Under the pieces are notes generated by a model, which was not told where the DNA came from, made no database searches, and saw nothing but the letters and a program-made list of their open reading frames with translations. Shown one piece after another: positions 1-9,433 of a DNA stretch of 64,000 nucleotides; position 1 is the first letter of the stretch; each line of letters starts with the position of its first letter. The stretch covers positions 1,393,359 through 1,457,358 of the forward strand of contig JAAAFW010000006.1 in the NCBI GenBank assembly GCA_019352875.1, given 5' to 3'. A program made the translations under genes and the position numbers. Source of the stretch: Pedobacter cryoconitis (GTDB taxonomy: Bacteria; Bacteroidota; Bacteroidia; Sphingobacteriales; Sphingobacteriaceae).

Positions 1-2217
1 ATAGGTGTTATATAAGGTACCGAAGAACTTTCTTCTTACTTCATCCAGGCCATCCATGTTGAATTTCAGGTTGTCCCACGGAGAAGCATTACTAATCATA
101 TACCAGCGTGTAGCATCTGCACTGTATGTGTCAATCGTATGGAATGGATCTACGCCATTGCCGAGACGTTTAGACATTTTGTTGCCGTTTTTATCCAGTA
201 CAAGACCGTTTGAAACAACATTTTTATAAGCGATACCACCATTACCTACACGGGCATTCACAGCTTTAATCTCTTCACTGGTTTCGCTAAGCATCACTGC
301 GATAGCATGCAGGGTAAAGAACCAGCCACGTGTCTGATCTACACCTTCTGCAATAAAATCTGCAGGATATGAGTTCTCAAACTCTTCTGCGTTTTCAAAC
401 GGATAATGCCATTGTGCATAAGGCATCGCTCCACTGTCAAACCAAACGTCAATCAGATCTGCTTCGCGGAACATACGTTCTCCTTTTTCTGATTTCAGGA
501 TCACATCATCTACAAACGGACGGTGCATATCTTTAAGTTCAAAAGCGGCATCCATGAAACCAGCGTCAACAGCGACTTTAATCTCTGCATTCAGCTCTGC
601 GATTGAACCGATACATTTCTCTTCTGTTCCATCCTGAGTTCTCCAAATCGGAAGCGGAGTGCCCCAGTAACGTGAGCGGGAAAGGTTCCAGTCTACCAGG
701 TTTTCCAGCCAGTTGCCAAAACGGCCTGTACCAGTAGCTTCAGGTTTCCAGTTGATGGTTTTATTCAAGGCCACCATTTTCTCCTTTACTGCAGTAGTTT
801 TAATAAACCAGCTGTCCAACGGATAATACAGGATGGGTTTATCAGTTCTCCAGCAATGCGGATAACTGTGTTCATATTTTTTAACGTCGAAGGCTTTATT
901 GTCTTCTTTCAGCTTAATCGCGATTAATACATCGGTTGGCTTGAAATCAGGTGCCTGGCGCTCTTCGTCTGTATAGTACTCTTCCTTAACATATTTGCCG
1001 GCGAAATCGGTTACTTCGTCTACAAATTTACCTAGTTTATTAACCAGTGGAAGTTCATTACCCTGGTCGTCTTTCACCATAACCGCCGGTACACCGTTTT
1101 CTTTGGCAACCCGGAAATCGTCCGCTCCAAAAACAGATGCAATATGTACGATACCTGTACCATCTTCAGTGGTTACATAATCTGCAGGAATTACGCGGAA
1201 TGCTTTTTCTTCCAGTTCAGGATTAGTTACGTAATCCAGTAGCTGGTGATATTTCAGACCACAGAGGTCTTTACCGGTAAATTCGGCTGTAACTGTCCAT
1301 GGGATCAGTTTATCGCCTCCTTGGTAAGCGGTAAAATCGAGATCTTTCGCCTCAGTTTTAAAATGTTTGGCAAGTAAATCTTTTGCGAGTACAAGACTAA
1401 CCGGTTTAAAGGTGTAAGGGTTGAAGGTTGCCACTTTAACATAAGCAATTTTCTCACCTACAGCCAATGCACCGTTGGATGGTAAAGTCCATGGTGTTGT
1501 TGTCCAGGCAATAATCGCTGTTTCTTCCTGCTCATTACTGAACAGAACTGACATCAACGGATGCTCCTGATCTTTTTTAAGAAAGAACTGTGCAGTGATC
1601 GAGGTGTCTTTGAGCATTTTGTATGTACCTGGCTGATTAAGCTCATGAGAACTCAGTCCGGTACCCGCAGCCGGAGAATAAGGCTGTACGGTATATCCTT
1701 TATAAAGCAGGCCCTTATTGTAAAAGGTCTTTAATATCCACCAAAGTGATTCGATATACTCATTTTCATAAGTGATATAAGGTTTTTCCAGATCTACCCA
1801 GTAACCCATTTTTTCAGTCAGGTCATTCCAGATGTCCGTATAACGCATTACTTCTTCACGGCAGGCAGCATTATAAGCTTCAACAGTGATTTTAGTACCG
1901 ATGTCTACTTTTGTAATACCTAGTTTCTTTTCGACCGCAAGTTCGATTGGTAACCCATGGGTATCCCATCCGCCTTTACGTTTCACCTGGAAACCTTTCA
2001 GGGTCTTGTAACGGCAAAAAATATCTTTAATAGCACGGGCCATAACGTGGTGAATACCAGGCATACCGTTTGCGGAAGGCGGACCTTCATAAAAAGTAAA
2101 TGGGTTAGCTTTAGAGCGGGTAGAAATACTCTTCTCAAAGATATTTTCCGCTTTCCAAAATTCCAGTATCTCTTTACCTATTTTAGGTAGTTCTAATTGT
2201 TTAAATTCCCTATACAT
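1..2217 (-). CDS. ileS: Isoleucyl-tRNA synthetase, type 2, C-terminus outside window
   Basis: Charges tRNA-Ile with isoleucine in the cytoplasm. The reading frame is open from the ATG at 2217 to the window edge (739 codons; the family in this phylum is usually over 1,100 residues, so the anticodon-binding part is missing only because the window ends). The N-terminus reads MYREFKQLELPK, followed by the Rossmann entry FYEGPPSANG. The KMSKS loop is KMSKR (near 170-190), typical of the eukaryote-like type 2 enzymes. The first signature motif, normally HxGH, reads G54-I55-H56-H57 (2047-2058), a swap of the first and third positions. The editing domain sits between, with WTTTPWTLPSN visible. Identity is very sure; the motif change is read directly and its effect is inferred from the literature on type 2 IleRS. 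Confidence 0.97.
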   Translation of the reverse strand, partial: MYREFKQLELPKIGKEILEFWKAENIFEKSISTRSKANPFTFYEGPPSANGMPGIHHVMARAIKDIFCRYKTLKGFQVKRKGGWDTHGLPIELAVEKKLGITKVDIGTKITVEAYNAACREEVMRYTDIWNDLTEKMGYWVDLEKPYITYENEYIESLWWILKTFYNKGLLYKGYTVQPYSPAAGTGLSSHELNQPGTYKMLKDTSITAQFFLKKDQEHPLMSVLFSNEQEETAIIAWTTTPWTLPSNGALAVGEKIAYVKVATFNPYTFKPVSLVLAKDLLAKHFKTEAKDLDFTAYQGGDKLIPWTVTAEFTGKDLCGLKYHQLLDYVTNPELEEKAFRVIPADYVTTEDGTGIVHIASVFGADDFRVAKENGVPAVMVKDDQGNELPLVNKLGKFVDEVTDFAGKYVKEEYYTDEERQAPDFKPTDVLIAIKLKEDNKAFDVKKYEHSYPHCWRTDKPILYYPLDSWFIKTTAVKEKMVALNKTINWKPEATGTGRFGNWLENLVDWNLSRSRYWGTPLPIWRTQDGTEEKCIGSIAELNAEIKVAVDAGFMDAAFELKDMHRPFVDDVILKSEKGERMFREADLIDVWFDSGAMPYAQWHYPFENAEEFENSYPADFIAEGVDQTRGWFFTLHAIAVMLSETSEEIKAVNARVGNGGIAYKNVVSNGLVLDKNGNKMSKRLGNGVDPFHTIDTYSADATRWYMISNASPWDNLKFNMDGLDEVRRKFFGTLYNTY

Positions 2218-2246
2218 CAATCCAGTATCTTAAAAAAATAAGGATG

Positions 2247-2254
2247 CAAAGTTA
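2247..2254 (-). promoter_or_regulatory. Probable -7 box for ileS
   Basis: On the minus strand this reads TAACTTTG, a full match to the Bacteroidota -7 consensus TAnnTTTG, 29 nt upstream of the ileS start. No clear -33 TTTG is seen at the expected 19-nt spacing, so the assignment rests on the -7 box alone. Confidence 0.45.
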
Positions 2255-2374
2255 CGTATTAAGAATGAAAAATAGTAGAAGTGTCAAGAATTACATTGGA
2301 ACTCAGATTCTTCAGCTTGTTTGATTTTTGATATTTATATTTACTGCACAAAAATTAACGTCAAGACCTGCATC

Positions 2375-2632
2375 ATGATCAAAACAATGAAACTTCAAAA
2401 AGCTGTAATTGCTATTTTACTGGCTGCTGTAGCTCTGGTGGTATATTTAATGAGCGATGAAGATAATAGCTGGAGTAAATACCTGCTTGAGCTTTCAGGT
2501 TTTTTGTTCATGTTAGGTGGCTTCCTCTTTCTGTACCCGATCCTGTTTTCACGCAAAGACAAGGAAGGTTGTGTGGAACTTGATCCTGAGGCGCCGGTAC
2601 AAACCGAAGAAAACCGGAATTCACAAGAATAA
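2375..2632 (+). CDS. Small two-helix membrane protein, unknown function
   Basis: A protein of 85 residues from the ATG at 2375 (a TTG at 2321 would add 18 residues unlike a leader; a further ATG lies at 2387). It has a first hydrophobic segment, AVIAILLAAVALVVYLM, a short polar link with DEDNSW, a second segment, FLFMLGGFLFLYPILF, and a charged acidic tail ending in ENRNSQE. That layout suggests an inner-membrane protein with both ends in the cytoplasm. I do not recognise a family. It stands alone between the divergent ileS and the convergent symporter gene and is followed by a hairpin terminator. Confidence 0.55.
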   Translation: MIKTMKLQKAVIAILLAAVALVVYLMSDEDNSWSKYLLELSGFLFMLGGFLFLYPILFSRKDKEGCVELDPEAPVQTEENRNSQE

Positions 2633-2672
2633 TATTTCCTTATATCTGCAATATAGGGTCGATTTTAAAAAT

Positions 2673-2702
2673 AAAGGCTCTGGATGTTGTTCCAGAGCCT
2701 TT
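2673..2702. terminator. Hairpin terminator between convergent genes
   Basis: A perfect 12-bp stem, AAAGGCTCTGGA / TCCAGAGCCTTT, with a 6-nt loop lies between the small membrane gene and the symporter gene. A-rich and T-rich flanks on both sides suggest it serves both strands. Confidence 0.75.
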
Positions 2703-2733
2703 ATTATAAATTAAACTTTTGACACCTGAGCTT

Positions 2734-4419
2734 TTACCAGAACTTTACATAAAGTGCAGTAATGATCAAAAGCGTAAGAATAATTAATGCCATAGTTGAA
2801 GGTTTAACTTTAAACATGGATTTATCCAGTTCAAATGCCTTGGGATTAATTTTAGGTCCTGCGAAACTCATCACAATCATAATCAGCATTGTGAAACCGA
2901 ATGACAGTCCCATACAGATGTGAAAGGGGATTTCATAACCGCCGTTTCCATTCGGATAGGCTGTGTACAGTATATTTTCATGGCCCATCACCGCCGGGGC
3001 AAACTCGTTAAAAAACACAGAGAAAATAAAACCTGCAAGTACGCCCGCAATTGCAGCAGATCCAGTAGTTCTTTTCCAGAACATTCCTAAAAAGAACATA
3101 GCAAATACACCCGGACTGATAAACCCTGTATATTTCTGAATATAAGTGAACCCGCCTACACCACCAATGCCCAGAACATCATTCCAGGTGAAAAGTATCG
3201 CCAGAATCAGTCCTGCAAATACTGTCGTCCTTCCAACCAGTACCAGCTCCTTTTCATTCGCATCTTTCTTGAAATACTTTGAATATACATCCAGTGTGAA
3301 GATGGTTGAGATGCTGTTTACCTTACCGGCAAGAGAAGCTACGATAGCAGCCGTAAGCGCGGCCACAGATAATCCTTTCAGTCCGGTAGGGAGGAAGGTG
3401 AGTACTGCAGAATAAGCCCCGTCTTTGCCACCGATCAGCTGAGGGAGATGACCGCCTTTGTAAAGAACATAGGCCGCTATACCCGGCAGCATCACTATAA
3501 GAGGCATTAATAATTTAAGTAATCCTGCAAACAGAATCCCTGTTCTGGCAGTATGCAGGTCGGCGCCCAGCGCACGTTGTGTAATATACTGGTTGCAACC
3601 CCAGTAATTAAGATTGATGATCCAGATTCCTGCAACATAAGAAGCCAGTCCGGGGAAGGTCAGGTACTTGCTGATCTCGTTTTGCGTGGACTCTGCAGTG
3701 GGCTTTGGAATAATCATTTTAAAATGTTCCGGAGCCTGCTCCATCAGTACGTTAAAACCGGCAATAGCATTACTGCCGACGCCGAATTTTTCGCCAACAA
3801 CTGTTAATGCAATATAGGTGGTAACTAGTCCGCCCAGAATCAGAACGCCAACCTGGATCACATCAGTATATGCCACGACTTTCATCCCTCCCAATGAAAT
3901 AAACAGGGCGAAGACGGCCAGCGCAATCATAATGATATGCAGATAACCTCCGCCGGTCAGGCCGTTAATGGCGACTGCACCCAGATAAAGAATGGACGTC
4001 AGGTTGACAAAAACATATAGAAATAACCAGAAAACTGCCATGATCAGCGCCACGGATTCATTATACCGGGTCTGAAGAAATTGTGGCATGGTATAAATCT
4101 TATTTTTAAGGTAGACCGGGATAAACCAGACAGCCACAATGATCAGGGCAATGGCTGCAATCCACTCATAGGCAGCTACAGCTATACCAAGGAAAAATCC
4201 TTCACCACTCATACCGATGAATTGCTCAGCCGATATATTGGATGCTATTAGTGAAGCACCTATAGCCCACCACGTTAATGTGCCTTCAGCCAGGAAGAAT
4301 GCTTTCGCATCCTGTTCATCCTTTTTCCTTTTATGGTATATTGAGTAGCCGTATCCTGAAACAACCAGAAAGTAGATAATGAAGACCACATAATCTGCGG
4401 TCACTAAACTATTGCTCAT
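2734..4419 (-). CDS. Sodium:solute symporter (SSS family), probable arabinose/sugar uptake
   Basis: Inner-membrane Na+-coupled sugar transporter of 561 residues, the usual length for SGLT-like SSS proteins. Many hydrophobic helices are evident. The segment SLIASNISAEQFIGMSG near residue 60 matches the conserved helix around the sodium and sugar site of vSGLT-type carriers. It is the last gene of the run araB-araD-araA-symporter, 30 nt behind araA, so L-arabinose is the expected substrate. This is inference from position; the sequence alone only says sugar or sugar-like solute. It ends at the shared terminator at 2673-2702. Confidence 0.9.
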   Translation of the reverse strand: MSNSLVTADYVVFIIYFLVVSGYGYSIYHKRKKDEQDAKAFFLAEGTLTWWAIGASLIASNISAEQFIGMSGEGFFLGIAVAAYEWIAAIALIIVAVWFIPVYLKNKIYTMPQFLQTRYNESVALIMAVFWLFLYVFVNLTSILYLGAVAINGLTGGGYLHIIMIALAVFALFISLGGMKVVAYTDVIQVGVLILGGLVTTYIALTVVGEKFGVGSNAIAGFNVLMEQAPEHFKMIIPKPTAESTQNEISKYLTFPGLASYVAGIWIINLNYWGCNQYITQRALGADLHTARTGILFAGLLKLLMPLIVMLPGIAAYVLYKGGHLPQLIGGKDGAYSAVLTFLPTGLKGLSVAALTAAIVASLAGKVNSISTIFTLDVYSKYFKKDANEKELVLVGRTTVFAGLILAILFTWNDVLGIGGVGGFTYIQKYTGFISPGVFAMFFLGMFWKRTTGSAAIAGVLAGFIFSVFFNEFAPAVMGHENILYTAYPNGNGGYEIPFHICMGLSFGFTMLIMIVMSFAGPKINPKAFELDKSMFKVKPSTMALIILTLLIITALYVKFW

Positions 4420-4449
4420 AAAGTATATTTGGTTAGGTAATTCCTGGAT

Positions 4450-5952
4450 CTATCTGTTTAACTGATAATAGGCATCATTCCATCTAAGGTCATTCTGCAG
4501 TTGCTGAATTTGCGTGTGCTTATCGATTCCAACGTACTCGATACCCGCCATAGCAGCGAAGTCTGTCAGATGTTCTGCCGTCAGGTTCTCGCTATAACAC
4601 GTGTGGTGTGCGCCACCTGCATAAATCCAGGCTGCACAACCTGTTTTCATATCGGGTTGTGGTCTCCACAATACCCGGGCAACAGGTAGTTTGGGCAACT
4701 CATGTTCTCCTTGTACGCCGTCAACTACATTTACGAGCATGCGGAATCTGTTACCCATATCCACGATAGATGCATTTAATGCAGGACCATTCTCTGCATT
4801 AAAGATCAGTCTGACCGGATCTGCTTTCCCGCCTATACCTAAAGGATGAACTTCACATCTGATTGGTCCTTTAGCCAATGCAGCATCAACTTCGAGCATA
4901 TGTGAACCTAGTACAAAAGAGTTTCCTGGTTCAAAATGGTAAGTGTAATCTTCCATAAAAGCATTAGCACCCTTTAGACCACTGCCCATTACTTTCATGG
5001 TTCTAACCAGCGCTGCGGTTTTCCAATCTCCCTCACCAGCAAAGCCATAACCCTCACTCATTAAACGCTGTACTGCAATTCCCGGCAGTTGACTGATACC
5101 ATATAAATCCTCAAACGTATCGGAGAATCCCTTAAAGTTTCCATCCTGCAGGAAATTACGCAGACCTATTTCAATCTTGGCGGCTTCACGTAAAGAAGCA
5201 TGCTGTGCAGCCCCTTTTTGTAGGTTTACAGCCAGTTCGTAAGTGTCAGCATATTCTTTAACCAGGCGGTCAATATCTGCATCTGTAGTCTGGTTTATAA
5301 CTTTAACCAGATCACCGATCCCATAAGTGTTTACCGAGTAGCCAAACTTAATTTCAGCCTCAACTTTATCACCCTCAGTTACTGCAACATTACGCATATT
5401 GTCACCAAAACGCGCAAATTTTGCACCCTGCAGATCTGCCCATCCAGCGGCCGCGCGCAGCCATGCGCCTACGCCAGCTCTTAATTCCGGATCTTCCCAG
5501 TGACCCGCAACTACTTTTCTGTTAATTCGCATTCTGGACATGATAAAACCGAATTCGCGGTCTCCGTGTGCACTCTGATTCAGATTCATAAAATCCATAT
5601 CCATCGTGCTCCATGGAATATCACGGTTAAACTGGGTATGCAGGTGTAACAGCGGTTTCTGCAGAATTTTCAGTCCGCCTATCCACATTTTAGCCGGGGA
5701 GAAAGTGTGCATCCAGGCGATGATACCTATGCAGTTTTCTGATTGGTTGGCTTGTTGGCAGACTTCGTAAATTTCCTCATGTGTCTTAACGGTCGGTTTG
5801 AAGACTATTTTTACGGGTACTTCCGATGCGTCATTAAGCGCAGCTGCAATTTTCATGGAATGTTCAGCCACTTGTCTGAGTGTTTCCTCACCATATAAAT
5901 GCTGGCTTCCTGTAATGAACCAGGCTTCTGATTGTTTAAGATTTATAGTCAT
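4450..5952 (-). CDS. araA: L-arabinose isomerase
   Basis: Converts L-arabinose to L-ribulose, the first step of the isomerase route, in the cytoplasm with Mn2+. The 500-residue length equals the family norm. The metal and catalytic residues are visible as E in [10 protein letters not shown] and H in [12 protein letters not shown] and LGSHMLEV, and H in GGAHHTCYS, matching E306, E333, H350 and H450 of the E. coli enzyme. The gene starts 10 nt after araD ends and is followed 30 nt later by the symporter, so all four genes are probably one transcript. Confidence 0.98.
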   Translation of the reverse strand: MTINLKQSEAWFITGSQHLYGEETLRQVAEHSMKIAAALNDASEVPVKIVFKPTVKTHEEIYEVCQQANQSENCIGIIAWMHTFSPAKMWIGGLKILQKPLLHLHTQFNRDIPWSTMDMDFMNLNQSAHGDREFGFIMSRMRINRKVVAGHWEDPELRAGVGAWLRAAAGWADLQGAKFARFGDNMRNVAVTEGDKVEAEIKFGYSVNTYGIGDLVKVINQTTDADIDRLVKEYADTYELAVNLQKGAAQHASLREAAKIEIGLRNFLQDGNFKGFSDTFEDLYGISQLPGIAVQRLMSEGYGFAGEGDWKTAALVRTMKVMGSGLKGANAFMEDYTYHFEPGNSFVLGSHMLEVDAALAKGPIRCEVHPLGIGGKADPVRLIFNAENGPALNASIVDMGNRFRMLVNVVDGVQGEHELPKLPVARVLWRPQPDMKTGCAAWIYAGGAHHTCYSENLTAEHLTDFAAMAGIEYVGIDKHTQIQQLQNDLRWNDAYYQLNR

Positions 5953-5962
5953 CTGATTTTTT

Positions 5963-6661
5963 TTATTGGCCGTAGTATGAGTCCGAGCCGTGTTTTCTTT
6001 CGTAGTGTTTTCTGATTAATGCTGCTTTCATTGGCTGAACAGCCGGGTTAATCTGCATAGTGAGAAAAGCCATTCTGGCTAGTTCTTCGACAACAGCACT
6101 GTTGTAAACTGCTTTCTCCACTGTGCTGCCCCAGGTAAAAGGGGCATGGTTGCCGACCAGGATCATTTCTGTTTCCTTGTAGTTGAGTCCTGAAATCTCC
6201 AGATGCTCCATAATCTGGAATCCGGTCTCATATTCATAATTACCGCTGATCTTTTTATCATCCATGGGTGGGGCACAGGGCACCGCCAGTGTCGTATGGT
6301 CAGCATGCGTAGTTCCAAAGACCGGGATCGGTTCCAATGCCTGCGCCCAGGCCGTTCCGTAAGTAGAATGGGTATGAACAATTCCGCCTATTTCCGGCCA
6401 GTGCTTATAGAGTACCGCATGTGTCTGCGTATCTGAAGACGGGCGAAGGTTTCCCTCCACAGTTTGGCCGTCAAAATCTACTATAACCATCTTTTCCGGT
6501 GATAATTCTGAATAAGGAACACCGCTTGGTTTAATCGCAAAAACTCCCTTTTTCCGGTCTGCGGCACTGGCATTTCCAAAAGTGAAAAGGACCAGTCCGA
6601 AGGCTGGCAGTTGCATATTGGCTGCATAGGCCTCTTCCCTGATGTCTTCGTAGTTATTCAT
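5963..6661 (-). CDS. araD: L-ribulose-5-phosphate 4-epimerase
   Basis: Turns L-ribulose 5-phosphate into D-xylulose 5-phosphate, the exit of the arabinose route into the pentose phosphate pathway. At 232 residues it is a normal class II aldolase-fold epimerase. The zinc histidines appear in [12 protein letters not shown] and in [10 protein letters not shown], and the phosphate-binding region is GNASAADR near residue 30. It lies between araB (5-nt gap) and araA (10-nt gap), so translation is probably coupled. Confidence 0.97.
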   Translation of the reverse strand: MNNYEDIREEAYAANMQLPAFGLVLFTFGNASAADRKKGVFAIKPSGVPYSELSPEKMVIVDFDGQTVEGNLRPSSDTQTHAVLYKHWPEIGGIVHTHSTYGTAWAQALEPIPVFGTTHADHTTLAVPCAPPMDDKKISGNYEYETGFQIMEHLEISGLNYKETEMILVGNHAPFTWGSTVEKAVYNSAVVEELARMAFLTMQINPAVQPMKAALIRKHYERKHGSDSYYGQ

Positions 6662-6666
6662 TTGAT

Positions 6667-8343
6667 TTAAGGTTGATGTTGTTCAATAAAATTTCCCAAA
6701 GCCAGATATTGGCCAAATCTGGCCGCGTAATACCCGAGTTTGTCCTGTTCTGGTTCATAGATTGCATCGAAACCGCTGCCCATGCCCTTCATCGCGTCCT
6801 CAACGGTGGGGTAAATTCCCGCAACCACTGCGGCAAATATTGCAGCGCCTAATGCACATGTGTGTTCAAACTGGTGAATGCGTATTGGCATATTAAGTAC
6901 ATTAGCCATCATCTGCATGATATAAGGCGACTTCTTAGCTACCCCTCCAATCCCTATAATTCCTTTTACGGGGATACCTTCACTGGTAAAGCGATCTACA
7001 ATGTTTTTAGCACCGAAACAGGTAGCCTCCGCCAATGCACGGAACATTCGAAGTGCATCAGTGCCCAGATCCAGGTTGATCAGTGCACCTTTCAGTTCCT
7101 GATTAGCGTCTGGCGTCCTTCTTCCGTTAAACCAGTCCAGACCAAGCTCATCATCAGCAGAGAATGGAATTAAAGCAGCCTGCCTGCTTAACTCAGGAAT
7201 CAGTTGGTCGGTTAGCTCCTGTTCCAGCGCGGCAGCCGTTGCTGCGTCCACTAACGCTGATTGCGCAAGCAGGTTTTTTAATGGCCATGACAATAGCTGC
7301 CGGAACCACGCGTAAGTATCTCCGAATGCCGACTGCCCTGCCTCCAGACCGGTCATTCCCGGTATGACTGAACCATTAACCTGGCCGCAGATACCGTGGA
7401 TAAGTTTACCGTTGATGTCAGCTGCAGGCGCCACAAGAATATCACAGGTTGATGTACCCATCACCTTACTCAGATGATAAGGTTCGATCTGCCCGCCAAC
7501 AGCGCCCATATGTGCGTCAAAAGCTCCTACACCGACCTGAACGGCAGTATGCAGACCTAGCTTTTCTGCCCATTCTTCTGACAGGGTGCCAGCAGAGATA
7601 TCAGAGGTATAGGTTTCTTTAAATAAGCGTGAAGTAAAGCCATTTAACAGCGGGTCCAGTGAACTAAAAAACTCTTCAGGCGGCAACCCTCCAAATTCTT
7701 CTGCCCAGAGCGCTTTGTGCCCGGCTGCGCAACGGCTTCTTTTCATGTTGGTAACGCTGGTTCCTCCGGTTAACAAAAAAGGGATCCAATCGCAGTGTTC
7801 TACCCAGGAATAGCAAGCTTCACGGACAGCAAGGTCTGTTCGTAAGGTATGGAGCAGTTTTGCCCAGAACCATTCCGAGGAATAAATACCGCCGCAGTAA
7901 GACAGGTAATTTGTGTCAAATTTGCTTGCATGCGTATTGATCTGTGCGGCTTCTTTAACAGCCGTATGATCTTTCCATAGCACGAACATTGCATGCGGGT
8001 TATGCTCAAATCCGGGTAGTAATGCAAGTGGTACTCCGGCTTCATTCACCGCCACCGGTGTCGATCCGGTTGTATCTACTGCAATAGCCCGTACGTCTGA
8101 GGCTATTTCTTTTCCACCCGCCTGTGCCAGACATGATTTTATGGTGTTTACGAGTCCTTCGGTGTAATCCAGCGGATGCTGGCGAAACTGGTTGCTGGAA
8201 GGGTCACAGTATAAACCCTGTTTCCAGCGGGGATAGTTAAATACCGAAGAAGCAATCTCTTTCCCGTTCATTGCGTTGATCAGGACCGAACGGACAGAAT
8301 CTGAACCGTAGTCAACCCCGATAACATATTGGTCTGTTTTCAT
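6667..8343 (-). CDS. araB: Ribulokinase (FGGY family)
   Basis: Phosphorylates L-ribulose with ATP in the cytoplasm. The start is placed at the ATG at 8343, giving MKTDQYVIGVDYGSDSVRSV, so the ATP-binding phosphate-1 loop GVDYGSDSVRS sits at the very N-terminus as in other kinases; an upstream in-frame ATG at 8379 would add 12 unrelated residues. The 558-residue length fits AraB. Later landmarks are GVGAFDAHMGAVGG and, near the C-terminus, IGIGGVAKKSP. It is the first gene of the operon, 236 nt downstream of araR and its terminator, so the operon promoter should lie between 8344 and 8550. Confidence 0.96.
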   Translation of the reverse strand: MKTDQYVIGVDYGSDSVRSVLINAMNGKEIASSVFNYPRWKQGLYCDPSSNQFRQHPLDYTEGLVNTIKSCLAQAGGKEIASDVRAIAVDTTGSTPVAVNEAGVPLALLPGFEHNPHAMFVLWKDHTAVKEAAQINTHASKFDTNYLSYCGGIYSSEWFWAKLLHTLRTDLAVREACYSWVEHCDWIPFLLTGGTSVTNMKRSRCAAGHKALWAEEFGGLPPEEFFSSLDPLLNGFTSRLFKETYTSDISAGTLSEEWAEKLGLHTAVQVGVGAFDAHMGAVGGQIEPYHLSKVMGTSTCDILVAPAADINGKLIHGICGQVNGSVIPGMTGLEAGQSAFGDTYAWFRQLLSWPLKNLLAQSALVDAATAAALEQELTDQLIPELSRQAALIPFSADDELGLDWFNGRRTPDANQELKGALINLDLGTDALRMFRALAEATCFGAKNIVDRFTSEGIPVKGIIGIGGVAKKSPYIMQMMANVLNMPIRIHQFEHTCALGAAIFAAVVAGIYPTVEDAMKGMGSGFDAIYEPEQDKLGYYAARFGQYLALGNFIEQHQP

Positions 8344-8363
8344 CAGTTTTATAATTTGGTTAG

Positions 8364-8382
8364 CTGATGGATATACCATCAG
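8364..8382. promoter_or_regulatory. Palindrome in the araB leader, candidate operator or hairpin
   Basis: CTGATGG-ATATA-CCATCAG is a perfect 7-bp inverted repeat centred about 30 nt upstream of the araB ATG. It could be a protein-binding site or a leader hairpin near the ribosome-binding region. Nothing here decides between them. Confidence 0.4.
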
Positions 8383-8541
8383 ATTTATAAATGTCTAATT
8401 AACGTTTATTTATTTGGTAAATGAAATTATTTAAGAAAAAATCAGATAATTTTTTTTCAGTGACGCATGATAAAGGCAGAGGGTAGGTAATCGAAACTGG
8501 TCTGATTACTGTTTCAGGAAGGATTAGCGGGAAGAAAGGAT

Positions 8542-8572
8542 GGGAAAAAGAAATGGCCGGCTAATGCCGGCC
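8542..8572 (-). terminator. Terminator of araR
   Basis: A GC-rich 7-bp stem, GGCCGGC-TAAT-GCCGGCC (8555-8572), is followed on the minus strand by a T-rich run (8542-8554). It lies 8 nt beyond the araR stop and separates araR from the araBDA-symporter transcript. Confidence 0.75.
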
Positions 8573-8579
8573 AGGAAGA

Positions 8580-9287
8580 TTAACTAATCAGGTTCTCCGG
8601 ATTAGGAATGAAATTCAGGAAAGCCTGGAACTTGGCTTTATATTTCTTCTTGTCTAGTTTGAAATAGAAAGCACCCTTTTTGGAGTTAGATTTATCTTTC
8701 TCCTCCAGCTTTATCAGCAGGCCTGTAGAAGTCAGTTTACGAATAAAATTACGGTTGTCAATTTTGGTATTATAAACGCCTTCGTACAGACTTTGCAGTT
8801 GCGGGATAGTAAATTTGCGTGGTAATAGTTCGAATAATAGTGGATGGAGAGCAGCCTTATATCTGATTTTCTGTTTGGCAATTTCCACCATTTCATCATG
8901 ATCAAAGATCAGCTTAGGCATTTCGTTGATCAGGAACCATTCAGCATGATACTGGTCGCTCAATTGTGTTTCATATTTGTGGATATCAATCAAAGCAAAG
9001 TAGGCGACAGAAACTACACGTTCCATCGGGTCACGGTCCGGACGGCCAAAGGCATGCAACTGCTCCAGGTAAACTCCGTCCAGTCCGGTTAACTGGAGCA
9101 GAATTTTGTTAGCTGCCTCATCCATACCTTCGTCGGCATCAATAAAACCGCCCATCAGACTCCATTTATCTTGTTCGGGTGCAAAGCCCCTTTTGATCAG
9201 CAGGATTTTTAAATGTTCACCGTCGAAGCCGAAGATGATACAATCTATAGCAACAAGTATGCGTTTCTTATTCGTAGAGTCGGTCAT
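8580..9287 (-). CDS. araR: Nudix-family arabinose regulator (AraR/NrtR type)
   Basis: A probable DNA-binding repressor or activator of arabinose genes. The 235-residue protein has an N-terminal Nudix fold (about 1-145) and a C-terminal winged helix (about 150-235, FTIPQLQSLYEGVYNTKIDNRNFIRKL), the architecture of NrtR and of the AraR described for Bacteroides. The Nudix box starts normally (G47 to E53) but the catalytic stretch REUxEExGU reads K61-I-L-L-Q-L-T-G-L, so the metal-binding glutamates are gone and hydrolysis is unlikely. It sits between the ara operon and galM-tkt, divergent from the latter. Regulation by arabinose is inferred from the family and the position. Confidence 0.9.
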   Translation of the reverse strand: MTDSTNKKRILVAIDCIIFGFDGEHLKILLIKRGFAPEQDKWSLMGGFIDADEGMDEAANKILLQLTGLDGVYLEQLHAFGRPDRDPMERVVSVAYFALIDIHKYETQLSDQYHAEWFLINEMPKLIFDHDEMVEIAKQKIRYKAALHPLLFELLPRKFTIPQLQSLYEGVYNTKIDNRNFIRKLTSTGLLIKLEEKDKSNSKKGAFYFKLDKKKYKAKFQAFLNFIPNPENLIS

Positions 9288-9357
9288 TAGTGGTGTTTTA
9301 GGCTAATTAGTATAATGACTAAATTTGATATTAATAATTTTTACGCAAAATATGAAG

Positions 9358-9396
9358 AATTTATATTAATTGTTGTTATGACAGTTAATATAAATT
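9358..9396. promoter_or_regulatory. Long inverted repeat in the araR-galM intergenic region, candidate operator
   Basis: AATTTATATTAA (9358-9369) and its exact reverse complement TTAATATAAATT (9385-9396) flank a 15-nt spacer. The repeat lies in the 146-nt gap between divergent araR and galM and is 37 nt from the galM start, a natural place for a regulator to control both directions. A match to the -7 consensus, TAAATTTG, lies at 9320-9327 on the plus strand. Confidence 0.45.
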
Positions 9397-9433
9397 TAAC
9401 TAATTTGCTGTTGCTAAATATAAACATGTAATT

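Noticed and set aside
8580..9287. Reading the Nudix protein as an ADP-ribose or NADH pyrophosphatase
   Set aside because: The catalytic REUxEE is missing and a winged-helix C-terminus is present; neighbours are arabinose genes.
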